From positions 1-38,140 of the forward strand of contig CAJUJU010000019.1 in NCBI GenBank assembly GCA_910586835.1: a DNA stretch of 38,140 nt, given 5' to 3'. Source of the DNA: an uncultured Acetatifactor sp. (GTDB lineage Bacteria > Bacillota > Clostridia > Lachnospirales > Lachnospiraceae). Below the pieces are notes generated by a model that ran no database searches, was not told where the DNA came from, and saw only the letters and a program-made list of their open reading frames with translations. Every line of letters begins with the position of its first letter. The first letter of the stretch is position 1. This document shows, piece by piece, positions 1 to 7,647 of the stretch. A program made the translations under genes and the position numbers.

Positions 1-47
1 TCAAGAAGTTTTTCCGCATCCCCTTGAACTCCGGGGGGCAGCCATGA
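1..47 (+). CDS. possible C-terminal tail of an upstream gene (partial)
   Basis: Reading frame 3 is open from the window edge and encodes 14 residues (ending N-S-G-G-Q-P) before a TGA at 45-47. It lies upstream of a gene on the same strand, so it may be the last codons of the preceding operon member. It is too short to identify, and frame 2 is also open across this stretch, so the assignment is weak. Confidence 0.3.
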   Translation, partial: KKFFRIPLNSGGQP

Positions 48-92
48 TATATTGTTATTCATGGCAGAGGGTGACCGGAAAGGCGGTTTACG

Positions 93-497
93 ATGAAGAT
101 AATGATCGTGGACGGACAGGGAGGCGGTGTGGGCCGCAGTCTTGTGGAGGCGATGCGGGAGAGATATCCGGATGCGGAGCTGATCGCGGTGGGAACCAAC
201 GCCGCCGCGACCTCCAATATGATGAAGGGCGGCACGGCAGTCGGTGCGACGGGAGAAAACGCCGTGGTCTACAACAGTGCCAGGGTGGATTACATCGTGG
301 GACCTGTGGGTATCATCATGGCAAATGCCATGCTGGGAGAGATCACGCCCCGGATGGCGGAGGCGATTGCGTCTGCAGACGTGCCTGTTCTGCTGATTCC
401 CATGAGCAGATGCAATGCCCGGATCATGGGAGTGGAAAACAGGAAGCTGGGAGACTATATTAAGGAAGCGGTGGATAAAATTGCAGGAGATCATTGA
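93..497 (+). CDS. DUF3842 family protein
   Basis: A 134-aa cytosolic protein of unknown function. It begins with a Rossmann-like strand and glycine-rich turn (MKIMIVDGQGGGVG) and later has IVGPVGIIMANAMLGEIT and a conserved CNARIMGV segment, which is how I recognise the clostridial DUF3842 family. The length is normal for that family. The start has a purine-rich ribosome site (AAAGGCGG) just upstream. The downstream kinase gene starts inside its last codons (481), so the two are translationally coupled. No catalytic residues can be assigned; the glycine-rich N-terminus only suggests nucleotide or dinucleotide binding. Confidence 0.85.
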   Translation: MKIMIVDGQGGGVGRSLVEAMRERYPDAELIAVGTNAAATSNMMKGGTAVGATGENAVVYNSARVDYIVGPVGIIMANAMLGEITPRMAEAIASADVPVLLIPMSRCNARIMGVENRKLGDYIKEAVDKIAGDH

Positions 498-1047
498 CAG
501 GATCCTTCAGGCCCTGGAGGGGCAGACGGGGAGAGTAAAAACCGTTGCCATAGACGGGCGGTGCGCCGCCGGCAAGACCACGCTGGCCCAAGCGCTTGCC
601 GACGCCACAGGCGGCGGTGTGATCCATATGGACGACTTTTTTCTGCCGACCGGTCTGCGCACCGCCGCAAGGCTGGAGGAGCCGGGGGGGAACGTGCATT
701 ATGAGCGTTTTGCGGAGGAGGTGCTGCCTGCGCTGGGAAGCGGGGACGCATTTTCCTACAGGCGCTTTGACTGCGGCAGTATGCAGCCGGGAGAAGAGCG
801 GAAGGTGCCGGAGGGAGCGCTGCGGATTGTGGAAGGCGCTTACAGCTGTCATCCCCGGTTCGGGGAGTACATGGCTGTCCGGGTGTTTTGCGATGTGCCG
901 CCCGGGGTGCAGAGAAGACGGATTCAGGCGCGAAACGGCGAGAGGGCGCTGGAAGCCTTCCTGGAGAAATGGATTCCTCTGGAAGAGCGGTATCTGGCCG
1001 CGTATGCGATTCGGGAGAAGGCCCATATTGTGGCGGAAGGGTTTTAA
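481..1047 (+). CDS. uridine kinase-like P-loop kinase
   Basis: Predicted 188-aa nucleoside/phosphoribulokinase-type kinase, probably phosphorylating uridine or a related small alcohol with NTP. The Walker A loop GRCAAGKTT lies near residues 26-34, followed by the family-typical substrate strand HMDDFFLP, an RFDC motif, and a basic lid region (QRRRIQARNG). I chose the TTG at 481: it puts the P-loop at the usual distance from the N-terminus, and an AAGGA lies 5' of it. The frame is open further upstream, but that stretch only re-reads the DUF3842 gene. It overlaps DUF3842 by 17 nt. The exact substrate cannot be read from sequence. Confidence 0.75.
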   Translation: MQEIIDRILQALEGQTGRVKTVAIDGRCAAGKTTLAQALADATGGGVIHMDDFFLPTGLRTAARLEEPGGNVHYERFAEEVLPALGSGDAFSYRRFDCGSMQPGEERKVPEGALRIVEGAYSCHPRFGEYMAVRVFCDVPPGVQRRRIQARNGERALEAFLEKWIPLEERYLAAYAIREKAHIVAEGF

Positions 1048-1069
1048 CGTCTTGAAAGGGGGAGTCAGA

Positions 1070-1579
1070 GTGGGATTTTTGGAGCGGTTTTATCCGGATC
1101 ATGAGGCGGATAATGCATATGAGATAGCGTATGAAAAACTGTATGGCGAAGGATACCGGGGTGTGATTTTTGACATCGACAATACACTTGTTCCCCACGG
1201 TGCGCCGGCAGACCAGCGGGCGCAGGCGCTGTTTCGGCGGATCCATGACATGGGGTATGAGACATTGCTGTTGTCCAACAACAGGGAGCCCCGGGTGAAG
1301 AGCTTTGCCGAAAGCGTGGCGGCCGGATATATCTTCAAAGCCGGGAAGCCGGGGCGGGCAGGTTATGTGAAGGCAATGGAAAAGATGGGGACAGGACCGC
1401 GAAATACGTTGTTTGTGGGAGACCAGCTGTTTACGGATGTGTGGGGAGCGAAGAAAGCCGGAATTACAACTTATCTGGTGAAGCCCATTCACCCGAAGGA
1501 GGAGATCCAGATCGTCTTAAAAAGGAAGCTGGAGCGGATTGTATTGTTTTTCTATCACAGATCCGACCACAGGAAATAG
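1070..1579 (+). CDS. yqeG: YqeG family HAD-IIIA phosphatase
   Basis: 169-aa cytosolic HAD-superfamily phosphatase of the YqeG type. HAD motif I is FDIDNTLV (nucleophile D35, acid/base D37), motif II is LLLSNN, motif III lysine is in KAGKPGR, and motif IV is FVGDQLFTDVWGAKKAG. YqeG has been linked to ribosome-related genes in Firmicutes, but its substrate is not settled. The start is a GTG at 1070 preceded by AAAGGGGGA. It follows the kinase by 22 nt and is followed after 27 nt by aroE, so it reads as part of the same operon. Confidence 0.85.
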   Translation: MGFLERFYPDHEADNAYEIAYEKLYGEGYRGVIFDIDNTLVPHGAPADQRAQALFRRIHDMGYETLLLSNNREPRVKSFAESVAAGYIFKAGKPGRAGYVKAMEKMGTGPRNTLFVGDQLFTDVWGAKKAGITTYLVKPIHPKEEIQIVLKRKLERIVLFFYHRSDHRK

Positions 1580-1606
1580 GTGAGCGGGACGAGAGAGGGG
1601 ATCGGG

Positions 1607-2479
1607 ATGAAAATTGACGGTTATACCCGCACCTGCGGGCTGTTCGGGAATCCGGTGGAGCATACCATGTCGCCGGCGATACACAACACCCTGGCGCAGG
1701 CCATGGGTCAGAATCTGGTATATGTGCCTTTTCATGTGCCTTTTGGGCAGGTGAAGGAGGCGGTGGAGGGCGCCTTGGCGCTGAATCTTCTGGGGGTGAA
1801 TGTCACGGTTCCCTACAAGCAGGAGGTGATTCCCTTTCTGAAGGAGATAGATCCTCTGGCGGAAAGAATCGGGGCAGTGAATACGCTTGTGCGCACCGAG
1901 GGCGGTTACAGGGGCTACAATACCGACATGCCGGGACTGTACCGGGCCATGTGTGAGGACGGCGTTGTGCCGGAGGGGGAGACGGTGTTGGTCCTGGGAG
2001 CCGGCGGCGTGGCCAGGGCGGTGGTCATGCTGCTTGCGGAAAAGGGCGCGGCAAGAGTCGTTATTTTGAATCGTACCGTGGAAAAGGCAGAGCGGATCGC
2101 GGAGGAAATAAACGGTATGGTCCACAGACGCTTTGCGGAGGCGCTGGCGCTTTCCGATTTTCACAGGCTTCCGGAGGGAGAGCGCTTTCTATGCATTCAG
2201 GCCACGAATGTGGGAATGTTTCCCCGGACGCAGGAGGCGCTGATAGAGGAGGAAAGCTTTTACCGCAGAGTGCACACGGGCTATGATCTGATTTTCAATC
2301 CGGTCAGAACCCGGTTTATGGAAGCTGTGGAAGCCGCCGGGGGCCGGGCCTTCAACGGCTTGAAAATGCTGCTCTGGCAGGGGATTATTGCCTATGAGCT
2401 GTGGACGGGAAGCAAGGTGGACGGCGCTTTGGCCCGGGAGGCATACGAAGCCATGAGGCAGGCCATGAAGCTTGTGTAG
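1607..2479 (+). CDS. aroE: shikimate dehydrogenase
   Basis: 290-aa NADPH-dependent enzyme reducing 3-dehydroshikimate to shikimate (shikimate pathway step 4), at the family's normal length. Visible features: the shikimate-binding serine region HTMSPAIHN (residues 19-27), the catalytic lysine K71 in NVTVPYK, the aspartate D107 in YNTDMPG, the dinucleotide loop GAGGVARA (131-138) and an NRT segment suited to NADP phosphate binding. The ATG at 1607 has an AGAGAGGGG ribosome site; a GTG at 1580 in frame is less well placed. The shikimate kinase/dehydroquinase gene follows 74 nt later. Confidence 0.93.
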   Translation: MKIDGYTRTCGLFGNPVEHTMSPAIHNTLAQAMGQNLVYVPFHVPFGQVKEAVEGALALNLLGVNVTVPYKQEVIPFLKEIDPLAERIGAVNTLVRTEGGYRGYNTDMPGLYRAMCEDGVVPEGETVLVLGAGGVARAVVMLLAEKGAARVVILNRTVEKAERIAEEINGMVHRRFAEALALSDFHRLPEGERFLCIQATNVGMFPRTQEALIEEESFYRRVHTGYDLIFNPVRTRFMEAVEAAGGRAFNGLKMLLWQGIIAYELWTGSKVDGALAREAYEAMRQAMKLV

Positions 2480-2553
2480 CTTTCGGCGTCATTCGCAGAA
2501 GTCCGTTGCGGGAAAGCGGGGCTGAGCGGCCAGGGCGGCAGATGGGAGGCAGG

Positions 2554-3501
2554 ATGAAAAAGGGAAAAAATCTTGTGCTGATCGGATTTATGGGCAGCGG
2601 AAAGACATCGGTGGGATTGAAGCTTTCCTACAGGCTGCGGATTCCCGTGGAGGATACGGACAAGCTGATAGAGCGCCGGGAGGGCAGGAGCATCAGCGAT
2701 ATTTTTGCGGCTGAGGGGGAGGCGTTTTTCCGCAGGCTGGAGACGGAACTGCTTCGTGAGCTTCTGGAAAAGGATTATATCCGAATTTATTCCGTGGGGG
2801 GCGGAACTGTTGTATGCCCGGAAAACAGGGAGCTGCTGGGACAGCTGGGGAAAGTGGTTTATCTGAGAGTCAGGCCGGAGACGGTGTATGAGCGGCTGAA
2901 GGGCGATACCACGAGGCCGCTTTTGCAGTGTGAAGACCCGCTTCGGCGGATCACGGAGCTGATGGAGAGCCGCCGGGAAGCATATGAAAGCTGTGCGGAT
3001 CTTGTGCTGGATACAGATGATCTGGATATGGAAGAAATACTGAAAAAGATAGAGGAGGTCAGGGAAAAAATGAAGCTGCTTGTCATAAACGGCCCGAATA
3101 TTAATTTTCTCGGGATCAGGGAAAAGAGCGTATACGGTACACAGGATTACGAGTATCTGCTGGGGCTGATCAAAAGAAAGGCGGAGGACACCGGAAGCGA
3201 GATTGATGTGTTCCAGAGCAACCACGAGGGAGCCATCATCGACCGGATCCAGGAGGCGTATTTTGACGGGACGGAAGGGATCGTTATCAACCCGGGGGCC
3301 TTTACGCATTACAGCTATGCCATTCGGGATGCGTTGGCCAGTATTACCGTGCCCAAGGTGGAGATCCATATTTCCGATATCACCAAAAGGGAAGAGTTCC
3401 GCAGGATATCGGTGACTGCCCCGGTCTGCGACAGACAGATCTGCGGGCAGGGGCTGGACGGATATCTGCAGGCCATCGACTTCCTTTTGACAGGGAAATA
3501 A
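2554..3501 (+). CDS. aroK-aroQ: shikimate kinase / type II 3-dehydroquinate dehydratase (fused frame)
   Basis: One uninterrupted frame of 315 residues. Residues 1-172 are a complete shikimate kinase: Walker A GFMGSGKT, D-T-D, FFRRLE with the shikimate arginine, GGGT, and lid TTRPLL. Residues 173-315 are a complete type II dehydroquinase: GPNINFLG, arginine and tyrosine in IREKSVYG, catalytic histidine in NPGAFTHYS, EIHISD and REEFRR. No stop codon lies between them. The dehydroquinase has its own ATG at 3070 with GAGGAGGTC about 9 nt upstream, so independent initiation is also possible. The kinase starts at 2554 behind GGGAGGCAGG; a same-frame ATG at 2542 is an alternative. The products would carry out steps 3 and 5, flanking AroE's step 4. 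Confidence 0.88.
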   Translation: MKKGKNLVLIGFMGSGKTSVGLKLSYRLRIPVEDTDKLIERREGRSISDIFAAEGEAFFRRLETELLRELLEKDYIRIYSVGGGTVVCPENRELLGQLGKVVYLRVRPETVYERLKGDTTRPLLQCEDPLRRITELMESRREAYESCADLVLDTDDLDMEEILKKIEEVREKMKLLVINGPNINFLGIREKSVYGTQDYEYLLGLIKRKAEDTGSEIDVFQSNHEGAIIDRIQEAYFDGTEGIVINPGAFTHYSYAIRDALASITVPKVEIHISDITKREEFRRISVTAPVCDRQICGQGLDGYLQAIDFLLTGK

Positions 3502-3520
3502 AAATATTTTGCAAAAATGG

Positions 3521-3549
3521 TTGAAATCAGAACGTTTTTATATTAAACT
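3521..3549 (+). promoter_or_regulatory. candidate promoter of efp
   Basis: TTGAAA (3521-3526), a 17-bp spacer and TAAACT (3544-3549), in an AT-rich stretch just before efp. The -10 matches only four of six consensus bases, so this is tentative. Confidence 0.4.
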
Positions 3550-3590
3550 GAGAAAGAATTATTTTGTGAAAAGTTTAGGAGGAACATAAT

Positions 3591-4148
3591 ATGATTTCTG
3601 CAGGTGATTTCAGAAATGGTATTACTATTGAGTACGATAACAACGTATACCAGATTATTGAATTCCAGCATGTGAAGCCTGGTAAGGGTGCTGCTTTCGT
3701 GAGAACGAAGCTGAAGAACATCAAGAGCGGCGGCGTGGTTGAGAAGACCTTCCGCCCCACAGAGAAGTGCCCTCAGGCGCGTATTGATAGAAAAGATATG
3801 CAGTATCTGTACAATGACGGAGATCTTTACAACTTCATGGATACCGAGAACTACGAGCAGATTGCGCTGGATTCCGCTACCATTGGCGACGCGCTGAAGT
3901 TTGTCAAGGAAAACGAGATGTGTAAGGTATGTTCTCACAACGGCAACGTGTTCTCCGTGGAGCCTCCTTTGTTTGTGGAGCTGAAGATCACCGAGACGGA
4001 GCCCGGCTTCAAGGGCGACACCGCTACCGGGGCGTCCAAGCCTGCCATTGTAGAGACAGGGGCACAGGTTTCCGTTCCGCTGTTTGTGGAGCAGGGAGAT
4101 GTGATCAAGATTGACACCAGAACCGGTGAATATCTGTCCCGCGTATAA
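3591..4148 (+). CDS. efp: translation elongation factor P
   Basis: 185-aa EF-P, which binds between the ribosomal P and E sites and relieves stalling at polyproline. The three-domain length is standard. The loop residue at the modification position is lysine (K32, in KPGKGAAF), as in Bacillus-type EF-P, rather than arginine. The start has a strong AGGAGG. It has its own candidate promoter and a strong terminator (4183-4215), so it is likely transcribed separately as well as by read-through from the aro genes. The gene is visibly more A/T- and A-ending in codon use than its neighbours, fitting high expression. Confidence 0.96.
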   Translation: MISAGDFRNGITIEYDNNVYQIIEFQHVKPGKGAAFVRTKLKNIKSGGVVEKTFRPTEKCPQARIDRKDMQYLYNDGDLYNFMDTENYEQIALDSATIGDALKFVKENEMCKVCSHNGNVFSVEPPLFVELKITETEPGFKGDTATGASKPAIVETGAQVSVPLFVEQGDVIKIDTRTGEYLSRV

Positions 4149-4182
4149 TCCGCTGCGTATTTTTTCATAAGGTCAGACTTGT

Positions 4183-4215
4183 AAGGCAATGACACTTTTG
4201 TGTTGTTGCCTTTTT
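4183..4215 (+). terminator. rho-independent terminator after efp
   Basis: AAGGCAATGACAC pairs with GTGTTGTTGCCTT (13-bp stem including two G-U pairs) around a TTTT loop, followed by a T tract. Confidence 0.85.
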
Positions 4216-4226
4216 GCGCGCATAAG

Positions 4227-4473
4227 CAGAGTCAGAAGCGAAGTCCGGGCGGAGCCGTGCTTGCACGAGCGACGACAGGAAAGAGCTTATGACGAGCAAC
4301 GCGAACGAGGAAAGCGAAGCTTTCCGAGTCTGCTTATGGAGGCCAGAGTCAGAAGCGAAGTCCGGGCGGAGCCGTGCTTGCACGAGCGACGACAGGAAAG
4401 AGCTTATGACGAGCAACGCGAACGAAGAAAGCGAAGCTTTCTGAGTCTGCTTATGGAGGTCAGAGTCAGAAGC
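4227..4473 (+). repeat. 117-bp tandem direct repeat, two full copies plus a 13-bp third start
   Basis: Copy 1 (4227-4343) and copy 2 (4344-4460) are nearly identical, and a third copy begins CAGAGTCAGAAGC at 4461-4473 before diverging. The period is exactly 117 bp, or 39 codons. Each unit contains small inverted repeats (GTGC-TT-GCAC and GAAAGC-GAA-GCTTTC). TCTGCTTATG at the end of a unit is the reverse complement of CATAAGCAGA at 4221-4230. Both strands are open, but I see no credible start with a ribosome site. The rest of 4216-4558 holds nothing recognisable. Confidence 0.9.
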
Positions 4474-4558
4474 CAGAAACTAAAAACCGGAAGCCGTCAC
4501 AGGGAGGTTTCCCAAAACAGCGCCGCGGGCAAAGGACCCTGGCGAGAGAAAGGACAGA

Positions 4559-5458
4559 TTGAACAGTATGGAAATGCACACATTTGCACAGAAGGTAAGG
4601 GATGCTCTGGGAAAAGAGCTGGGAGAAGCGTACAGCGTGGAGCTGAAGGAGGTAAAAAAGAACAACGGAGTCATTCTTCAGGGGCTGATGATCCAGGGCA
4701 GGGAGGGAAATGTGGTTCCCACAATCTACCTGGAGACCTTTTACGCCGCCTATGAAGACGGCATCCCCTTTTCGGAGGTACTCCGCAGGATTTATGAGAT
4801 CTACAGCGAGGAAATGCCCCGGGGAAAAGTGGATATGGAATTTTTCAAAAGCTTCTGCAAGGTCAGGGACAGAATCTGTTACCGCCTGATCAGGAGAAAA
4901 GGAAACGAAGCGCTTTTAGCGGAAATTCCCCATGTGGAGTTTCTGGATCTTGCCATCTGCTTTTATTATGCCTACAGCAGCGGAACGCTTGGGGAGGGAA
5001 GCATTCTGGTCTATCATTCGCATATGAGCATGTGGGGCGTGAAGACGCAGGACCTGATGCGGCTTGCAGAGGAAAATACACCCAGGCTTTTTCCGGCAAG
5101 GCTCACGCCCCTGTCGGAGGTGTTGAATGAGATTGCGGATGTCTGCGGGGAAAGCGAGCCCTCACAGGAGATTCCGCTCACGGTTCTGACAAACGAGCGC
5201 AGGATCCACGGAGCGTCCTGTATTCTTTATCCCGACACGCTGAAACGGCTGGGAGAGAAAAGCGGAAAAGGAATTTACATCATTCCCAGTTCCATCCACG
5301 AAGTGCTTCTCCTGGAGCGGTCAGGAGGGGAATCTCCCGCAGAACTGAAGAAAATGATTTATGAAGTCAACAGAACGCATCTTGCGCCCGAGGAGGTTCT
5401 CTCGGACAATCTTTATCTCTATGATCCCGTCGAAAAAAAGGTCAAAATAATTTTCTGA
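4559..5458 (+). CDS. DUF5688 family protein
   Basis: A 299-aa soluble protein with the DUF5688 hallmark near its N-terminus: KKNNGVILQGL, then NVVPTIYLE and a Y-x-x-Y/G segment. The C-terminal half contains an ERSGGESPAELKKMIYEVN region typical of the family. No transmembrane or signal segment is visible. The function is unknown; the family is common in multiple copies in gut Clostridia. The TTG at 4559 sits 5 nt after AAAGGA and is preferred; the in-frame ATG at 4568 is the alternative. It sits alone between the repeat block and a tRNA gene. Confidence 0.8.
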   Translation: MNSMEMHTFAQKVRDALGKELGEAYSVELKEVKKNNGVILQGLMIQGREGNVVPTIYLETFYAAYEDGIPFSEVLRRIYEIYSEEMPRGKVDMEFFKSFCKVRDRICYRLIRRKGNEALLAEIPHVEFLDLAICFYYAYSSGTLGEGSILVYHSHMSMWGVKTQDLMRLAEENTPRLFPARLTPLSEVLNEIADVCGESEPSQEIPLTVLTNERRIHGASCILYPDTLKRLGEKSGKGIYIIPSSIHEVLLLERSGGESPAELKKMIYEVNRTHLAPEEVLSDNLYLYDPVEKKVKIIF

Positions 5459-5478
5459 AAAAAACAATAAAAATCGAC

Positions 5479-5507
5479 TAGACATTCCGAACTTTTTATG
5501 ATATTAT
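5479..5507 (+). promoter_or_regulatory. promoter of tRNA-Arg
   Basis: TAGACA (5479-5484), 17-bp spacer, TATTAT (5502-5507). Transcription would start near 5514, inside the left arm of the 13-bp inverted repeat that encloses the tRNA. Confidence 0.75.
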
Positions 5508-5510
5508 AGT

Positions 5511-5626
5511 CAGGGTGATGTAATAAATTTGTAACATTTGCATCCGTAGTCTAATGGATAGAACGGAGGCCTCCGACGCCTTTAATGCAGGTTCGATTCC
5601 TGTCGGATGCATTTTACATCACCCTG
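5511..5626 (+). repeat. 13-bp inverted repeat enclosing the tRNA gene
   Basis: CAGGGTGATGTAA at 5511-5523 is the exact reverse complement of TTACATCACCCTG at 5614-5626. In the precursor RNA, leader and trailer would pair just outside the tRNA. Confidence 0.8.
5540..5611 (+). tRNA. tRNA-Arg (anticodon CCG)
   Basis: A full cloverleaf can be drawn. The acceptor stem pairs GCATCCG with CGGATGC, the T arm is GCAGG/CCTGT around TTCGATT, and the anticodon stem GAGGC/GCCTT encloses loop CTCCGAC. The anticodon at 5573-5575 is CCG, which reads CGG. The discriminator base is A and the terminal CCA is not encoded. The D stem (GTCT/GAAC) has one C-A mismatch. Confidence 0.95.
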
Positions 5627-5650
5627 TACTGTAATAATGCAGATATGAAC

Positions 5651-5672
5651 AAAAAGCCGCTTGCGGCTTTTT
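5651..5672 (+). terminator. rho-independent terminator after tRNA-Arg
   Basis: AAAAAGCCG pairs with CGGCTTTTT around CTTG, with the T run forming the tail. Confidence 0.85.
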
Positions 5673-5692
5673 GCGTTTGAGAAAGGATTAAA

Positions 5693-6916
5693 ATGCGAAA
5701 GGATAAGTGGAGCACGATTCGTGATTTTATTGTGAGAAACTGCAAAATTGTTTTTCCGGTCATTCTGGTCGTGGTGGTCGCGTTCACCGTAGTCGTTGCA
5801 CTGAATGCCAATAAGGCGAAGGCGGAGGAAGAGAGCAGTCCGGAGGAGAGCAGCTCCGGTCAGGAGAGCCAGCAGGCTCAGGTTGATCCTACAAAAGAGC
5901 AGGTGCCGCTGACCGTCAATGAGGATCAGGAGGTCTATGCCCTCGTTTCCAATTACTACAGTGCCAGAGGCGCCGGAGACATGGAATCCATGCGCGCCGC
6001 CTATGACGAGATCAGTGAGAATGACCTTCTGTACTATTCGGAGCTTGCAAAATATATTGATCATTACGGCGAGCTGGAGGTGTATTCCAAGCAGGGGCCG
6101 GTGGACGGTTCCGTGATCGCTTATGTCTATTTCAAGATGGGCATCATTAATTATGAGGAAGTGCCTGGCTATGAGACCCTTTACCTGAACCGGGATGAGA
6201 ACGGGGCGCTGTATATCAAGAATGAAAGTAATTTTACGGAGGAGGAGAATTCGTTTATCACTGCCGTGAACGGACAGGTGGATGTGGTGGATTTTAACAA
6301 CCGTGTCAACACAGAGTATAATGAGGTGGTTGGAGCCAATTCCGAATTGCTGGAGTATCTTGGACTGTTAAATGATCAGGTTCAGACTGCCGTAGGTGTG
6401 CAGATTGCCGCCCGCAACGCAGAGCAGACCGTGCCGGAAAGTGTGGAAGGCGAGGGCAATGAACAGCCGGAGGGAGGGGAGGAAGCACCTACTGTGACAG
6501 AACCTCCCGCAGAGAGCGGGCCTCAGTATGCCACGGCTACCACAACGGTAAATGTCAGAAGCTCCGACAGCGAACAGGCTGATAAGCTGGGCAAGGTGTC
6601 AGGCGGTACCAGAGTGGAAGTGCTGGAGATTCGTGTAAACGGCTGGACCAAAATCATGTATGAAGGCAAGGACGGATATATCAAGTCGGAGTATCTTCAG
6701 ATGGAGGAGAGTGCAGGCGGTGTTGAGGCAGTCGGAACGGTAACGGCAACCTCTGCAGTCAATGTGCGGTCTGCTGCTAATGAGACAGCCAACAGGCTGG
6801 GTGTATTGCCCATGGGTGAGTCTCTGGATCTGCTGGGGAACGAGGGCGACTGGTGCAAGGTGCGTTATAACGGCCAGGTGGGATATGTGAAGGCGGAATT
6901 TGTGACGCAGCAATAA
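5693..6916 (+). CDS. membrane-anchored protein with two bacterial SH3 domains
   Basis: A 407-aa protein with a short basic cytosolic N-terminus, one membrane segment at about residues 17-38 (valine-rich, no lipobox or clear cleavage site), and a long extracellular part. An acidic Ser/Glu/Gln-rich linker (40-65) leads to a middle domain of about 65-230 with no family I recognise. A low-complexity Glu/Pro linker follows, then two SH3b domains near 281-340 and 350-405, both starting with the VNVRS signature. Such domains usually bind peptidoglycan, so a cell-envelope role is likely. No catalytic domain is seen. The ATG follows AAAGGA. The gene stands alone between two terminators. Confidence 0.85.
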   Translation: MRKDKWSTIRDFIVRNCKIVFPVILVVVVAFTVVVALNANKAKAEEESSPEESSSGQESQQAQVDPTKEQVPLTVNEDQEVYALVSNYYSARGAGDMESMRAAYDEISENDLLYYSELAKYIDHYGELEVYSKQGPVDGSVIAYVYFKMGIINYEEVPGYETLYLNRDENGALYIKNESNFTEEENSFITAVNGQVDVVDFNNRVNTEYNEVVGANSELLEYLGLLNDQVQTAVGVQIAARNAEQTVPESVEGEGNEQPEGGEEAPTVTEPPAESGPQYATATTTVNVRSSDSEQADKLGKVSGGTRVEVLEIRVNGWTKIMYEGKDGYIKSEYLQMEESAGGVEAVGTVTATSAVNVRSAANETANRLGVLPMGESLDLLGNEGDWCKVRYNGQVGYVKAEFVTQQ

Positions 6917-6958
6917 TTTCTGTTTTGAAATAGAAGCATGAATAAAAACGGTGTTTTG

Positions 6959-6998
6959 GGGAAGTCTTTTACGGAGGGTAGAAGACTTCCTCTTTTTG
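6959..6998 (+). terminator. rho-independent terminator after SH3 protein gene
   Basis: GGAAGTCTT pairs with AAGACTTCC across a 13-nt loop, followed by TCTTTTTG. Confidence 0.85.
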
Positions 6999-7059
6999 TG
7001 TGAGCGGAGAGGAAAAGACCGTGCATGCACAGGCGGTGAAAGGAAATCAGGAGAATAAC

Positions 7060-7491
7060 ATGACATCACAGGAAATAGCAATTTACAGAGAGATCCAGAA
7101 GAGTACGGAAACGGCGATGAAGGCCATTGATACCATCTCGGATAAAGTGTATGACGATGCGCTTGCCATGCAGCTCTCCCAGCAGTCGCTGAAATATTCC
7201 GAGATTCACAATGCCGCGTCCAGGCAGTTGATTGCGGGAAAGGCGGATTATTACCGCAGCGGCGTTCTTGCGGATGCCATGCTGAAGACAGGAATTCACT
7301 ATAATACCATGCTAAATACCAGCACAGGCCATATTGCGGAGATGATGATCAAGGGCAGCACAAACGGGATCATTGATATGGAGAGGGTTCTGAGGCGCAA
7401 TGAGGAGGCGGGGCAGAAGCCGGTGGCGCTGGCAAAGCAGCTGATAGAGCTCGAGGAGAAAAATGTGGCCAGACTGAAGCAATATCTTTGA
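7060..7491 (+). CDS. hypothetical protein, helical, 143 aa
   Basis: I do not recognise the family. The protein is soluble, apparently all-helical and Ala/Met/Gln-rich, without cysteines or membrane segments. It opens with a helix resembling a long coiled-coil segment (YREIQKSTETAMKAI) and closes with LIELEEKNVARLKQYL. I chose the ATG at 7060 because CAGGAG lies 6 nt upstream; the open frame extends to 7000 without a ribosome site. It lies between a terminator and the gdhA promoter, so it seems monocistronic, but no clear promoter was found for it. Confidence 0.75.
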   Translation: MTSQEIAIYREIQKSTETAMKAIDTISDKVYDDALAMQLSQQSLKYSEIHNAASRQLIAGKADYYRSGVLADAMLKTGIHYNTMLNTSTGHIAEMMIKGSTNGIIDMERVLRRNEEAGQKPVALAKQLIELEEKNVARLKQYL

Positions 7492-7566
7492 ATGTTTTTT
7501 GTGATTTTGTACAAAATATGCCGCAAACCGGGAAAAAACTTTTATGATTTAACGAGATAAAGTGTA

Positions 7567-7595
7567 TTGTGAAATCAGGGTAAATGTCTTATAAT
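7567..7595 (+). promoter_or_regulatory. promoter of gdhA
   Basis: TTGTGA (7567-7572), 17-bp spacer, perfect TATAAT (7590-7595). It predicts a leader of about 90 nt before the gdhA start. Confidence 0.8.
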
Positions 7596-7615
7596 ATTTT
7601 TGGACGATGATGCCG

Positions 7616-7647
7616 GGCACAGGATGAAGGTCCTGTGCCTGATTTTT
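7616..7647 (+). terminator. terminator-like hairpin in the gdhA leader
   Basis: GGCACAGGA pairs perfectly with TCCTGTGCC around a 6-nt loop, followed by TGATTTTT. It sits between the gdhA promoter and start codon, so it may attenuate transcription. Confidence 0.65.

Noticed and set aside
44..463. 139-aa frame overlapping DUF3842
   Set aside because: Low-complexity Arg/Gly/Cys composition, no ribosome site, and it is a frame shadow of the clear DUF3842 gene.
4227..4473. CRISPR array
   Set aside because: The units are 117 bp and contiguous, without alternating short repeats and unique spacers, and there are no cas genes.
4189..4755. Frame through the 117-bp repeats and into the DUF5688 gene
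   Set aside because: Exists only because the repeat period is a multiple of three; no start with a ribosome site, and it overlaps the real gene in another frame.
5540..5611. tRNA as an integration site
   Set aside because: No integrase, no repeated tRNA 3' end and no mobile-element genes nearby; neighbours look like core chromosome.
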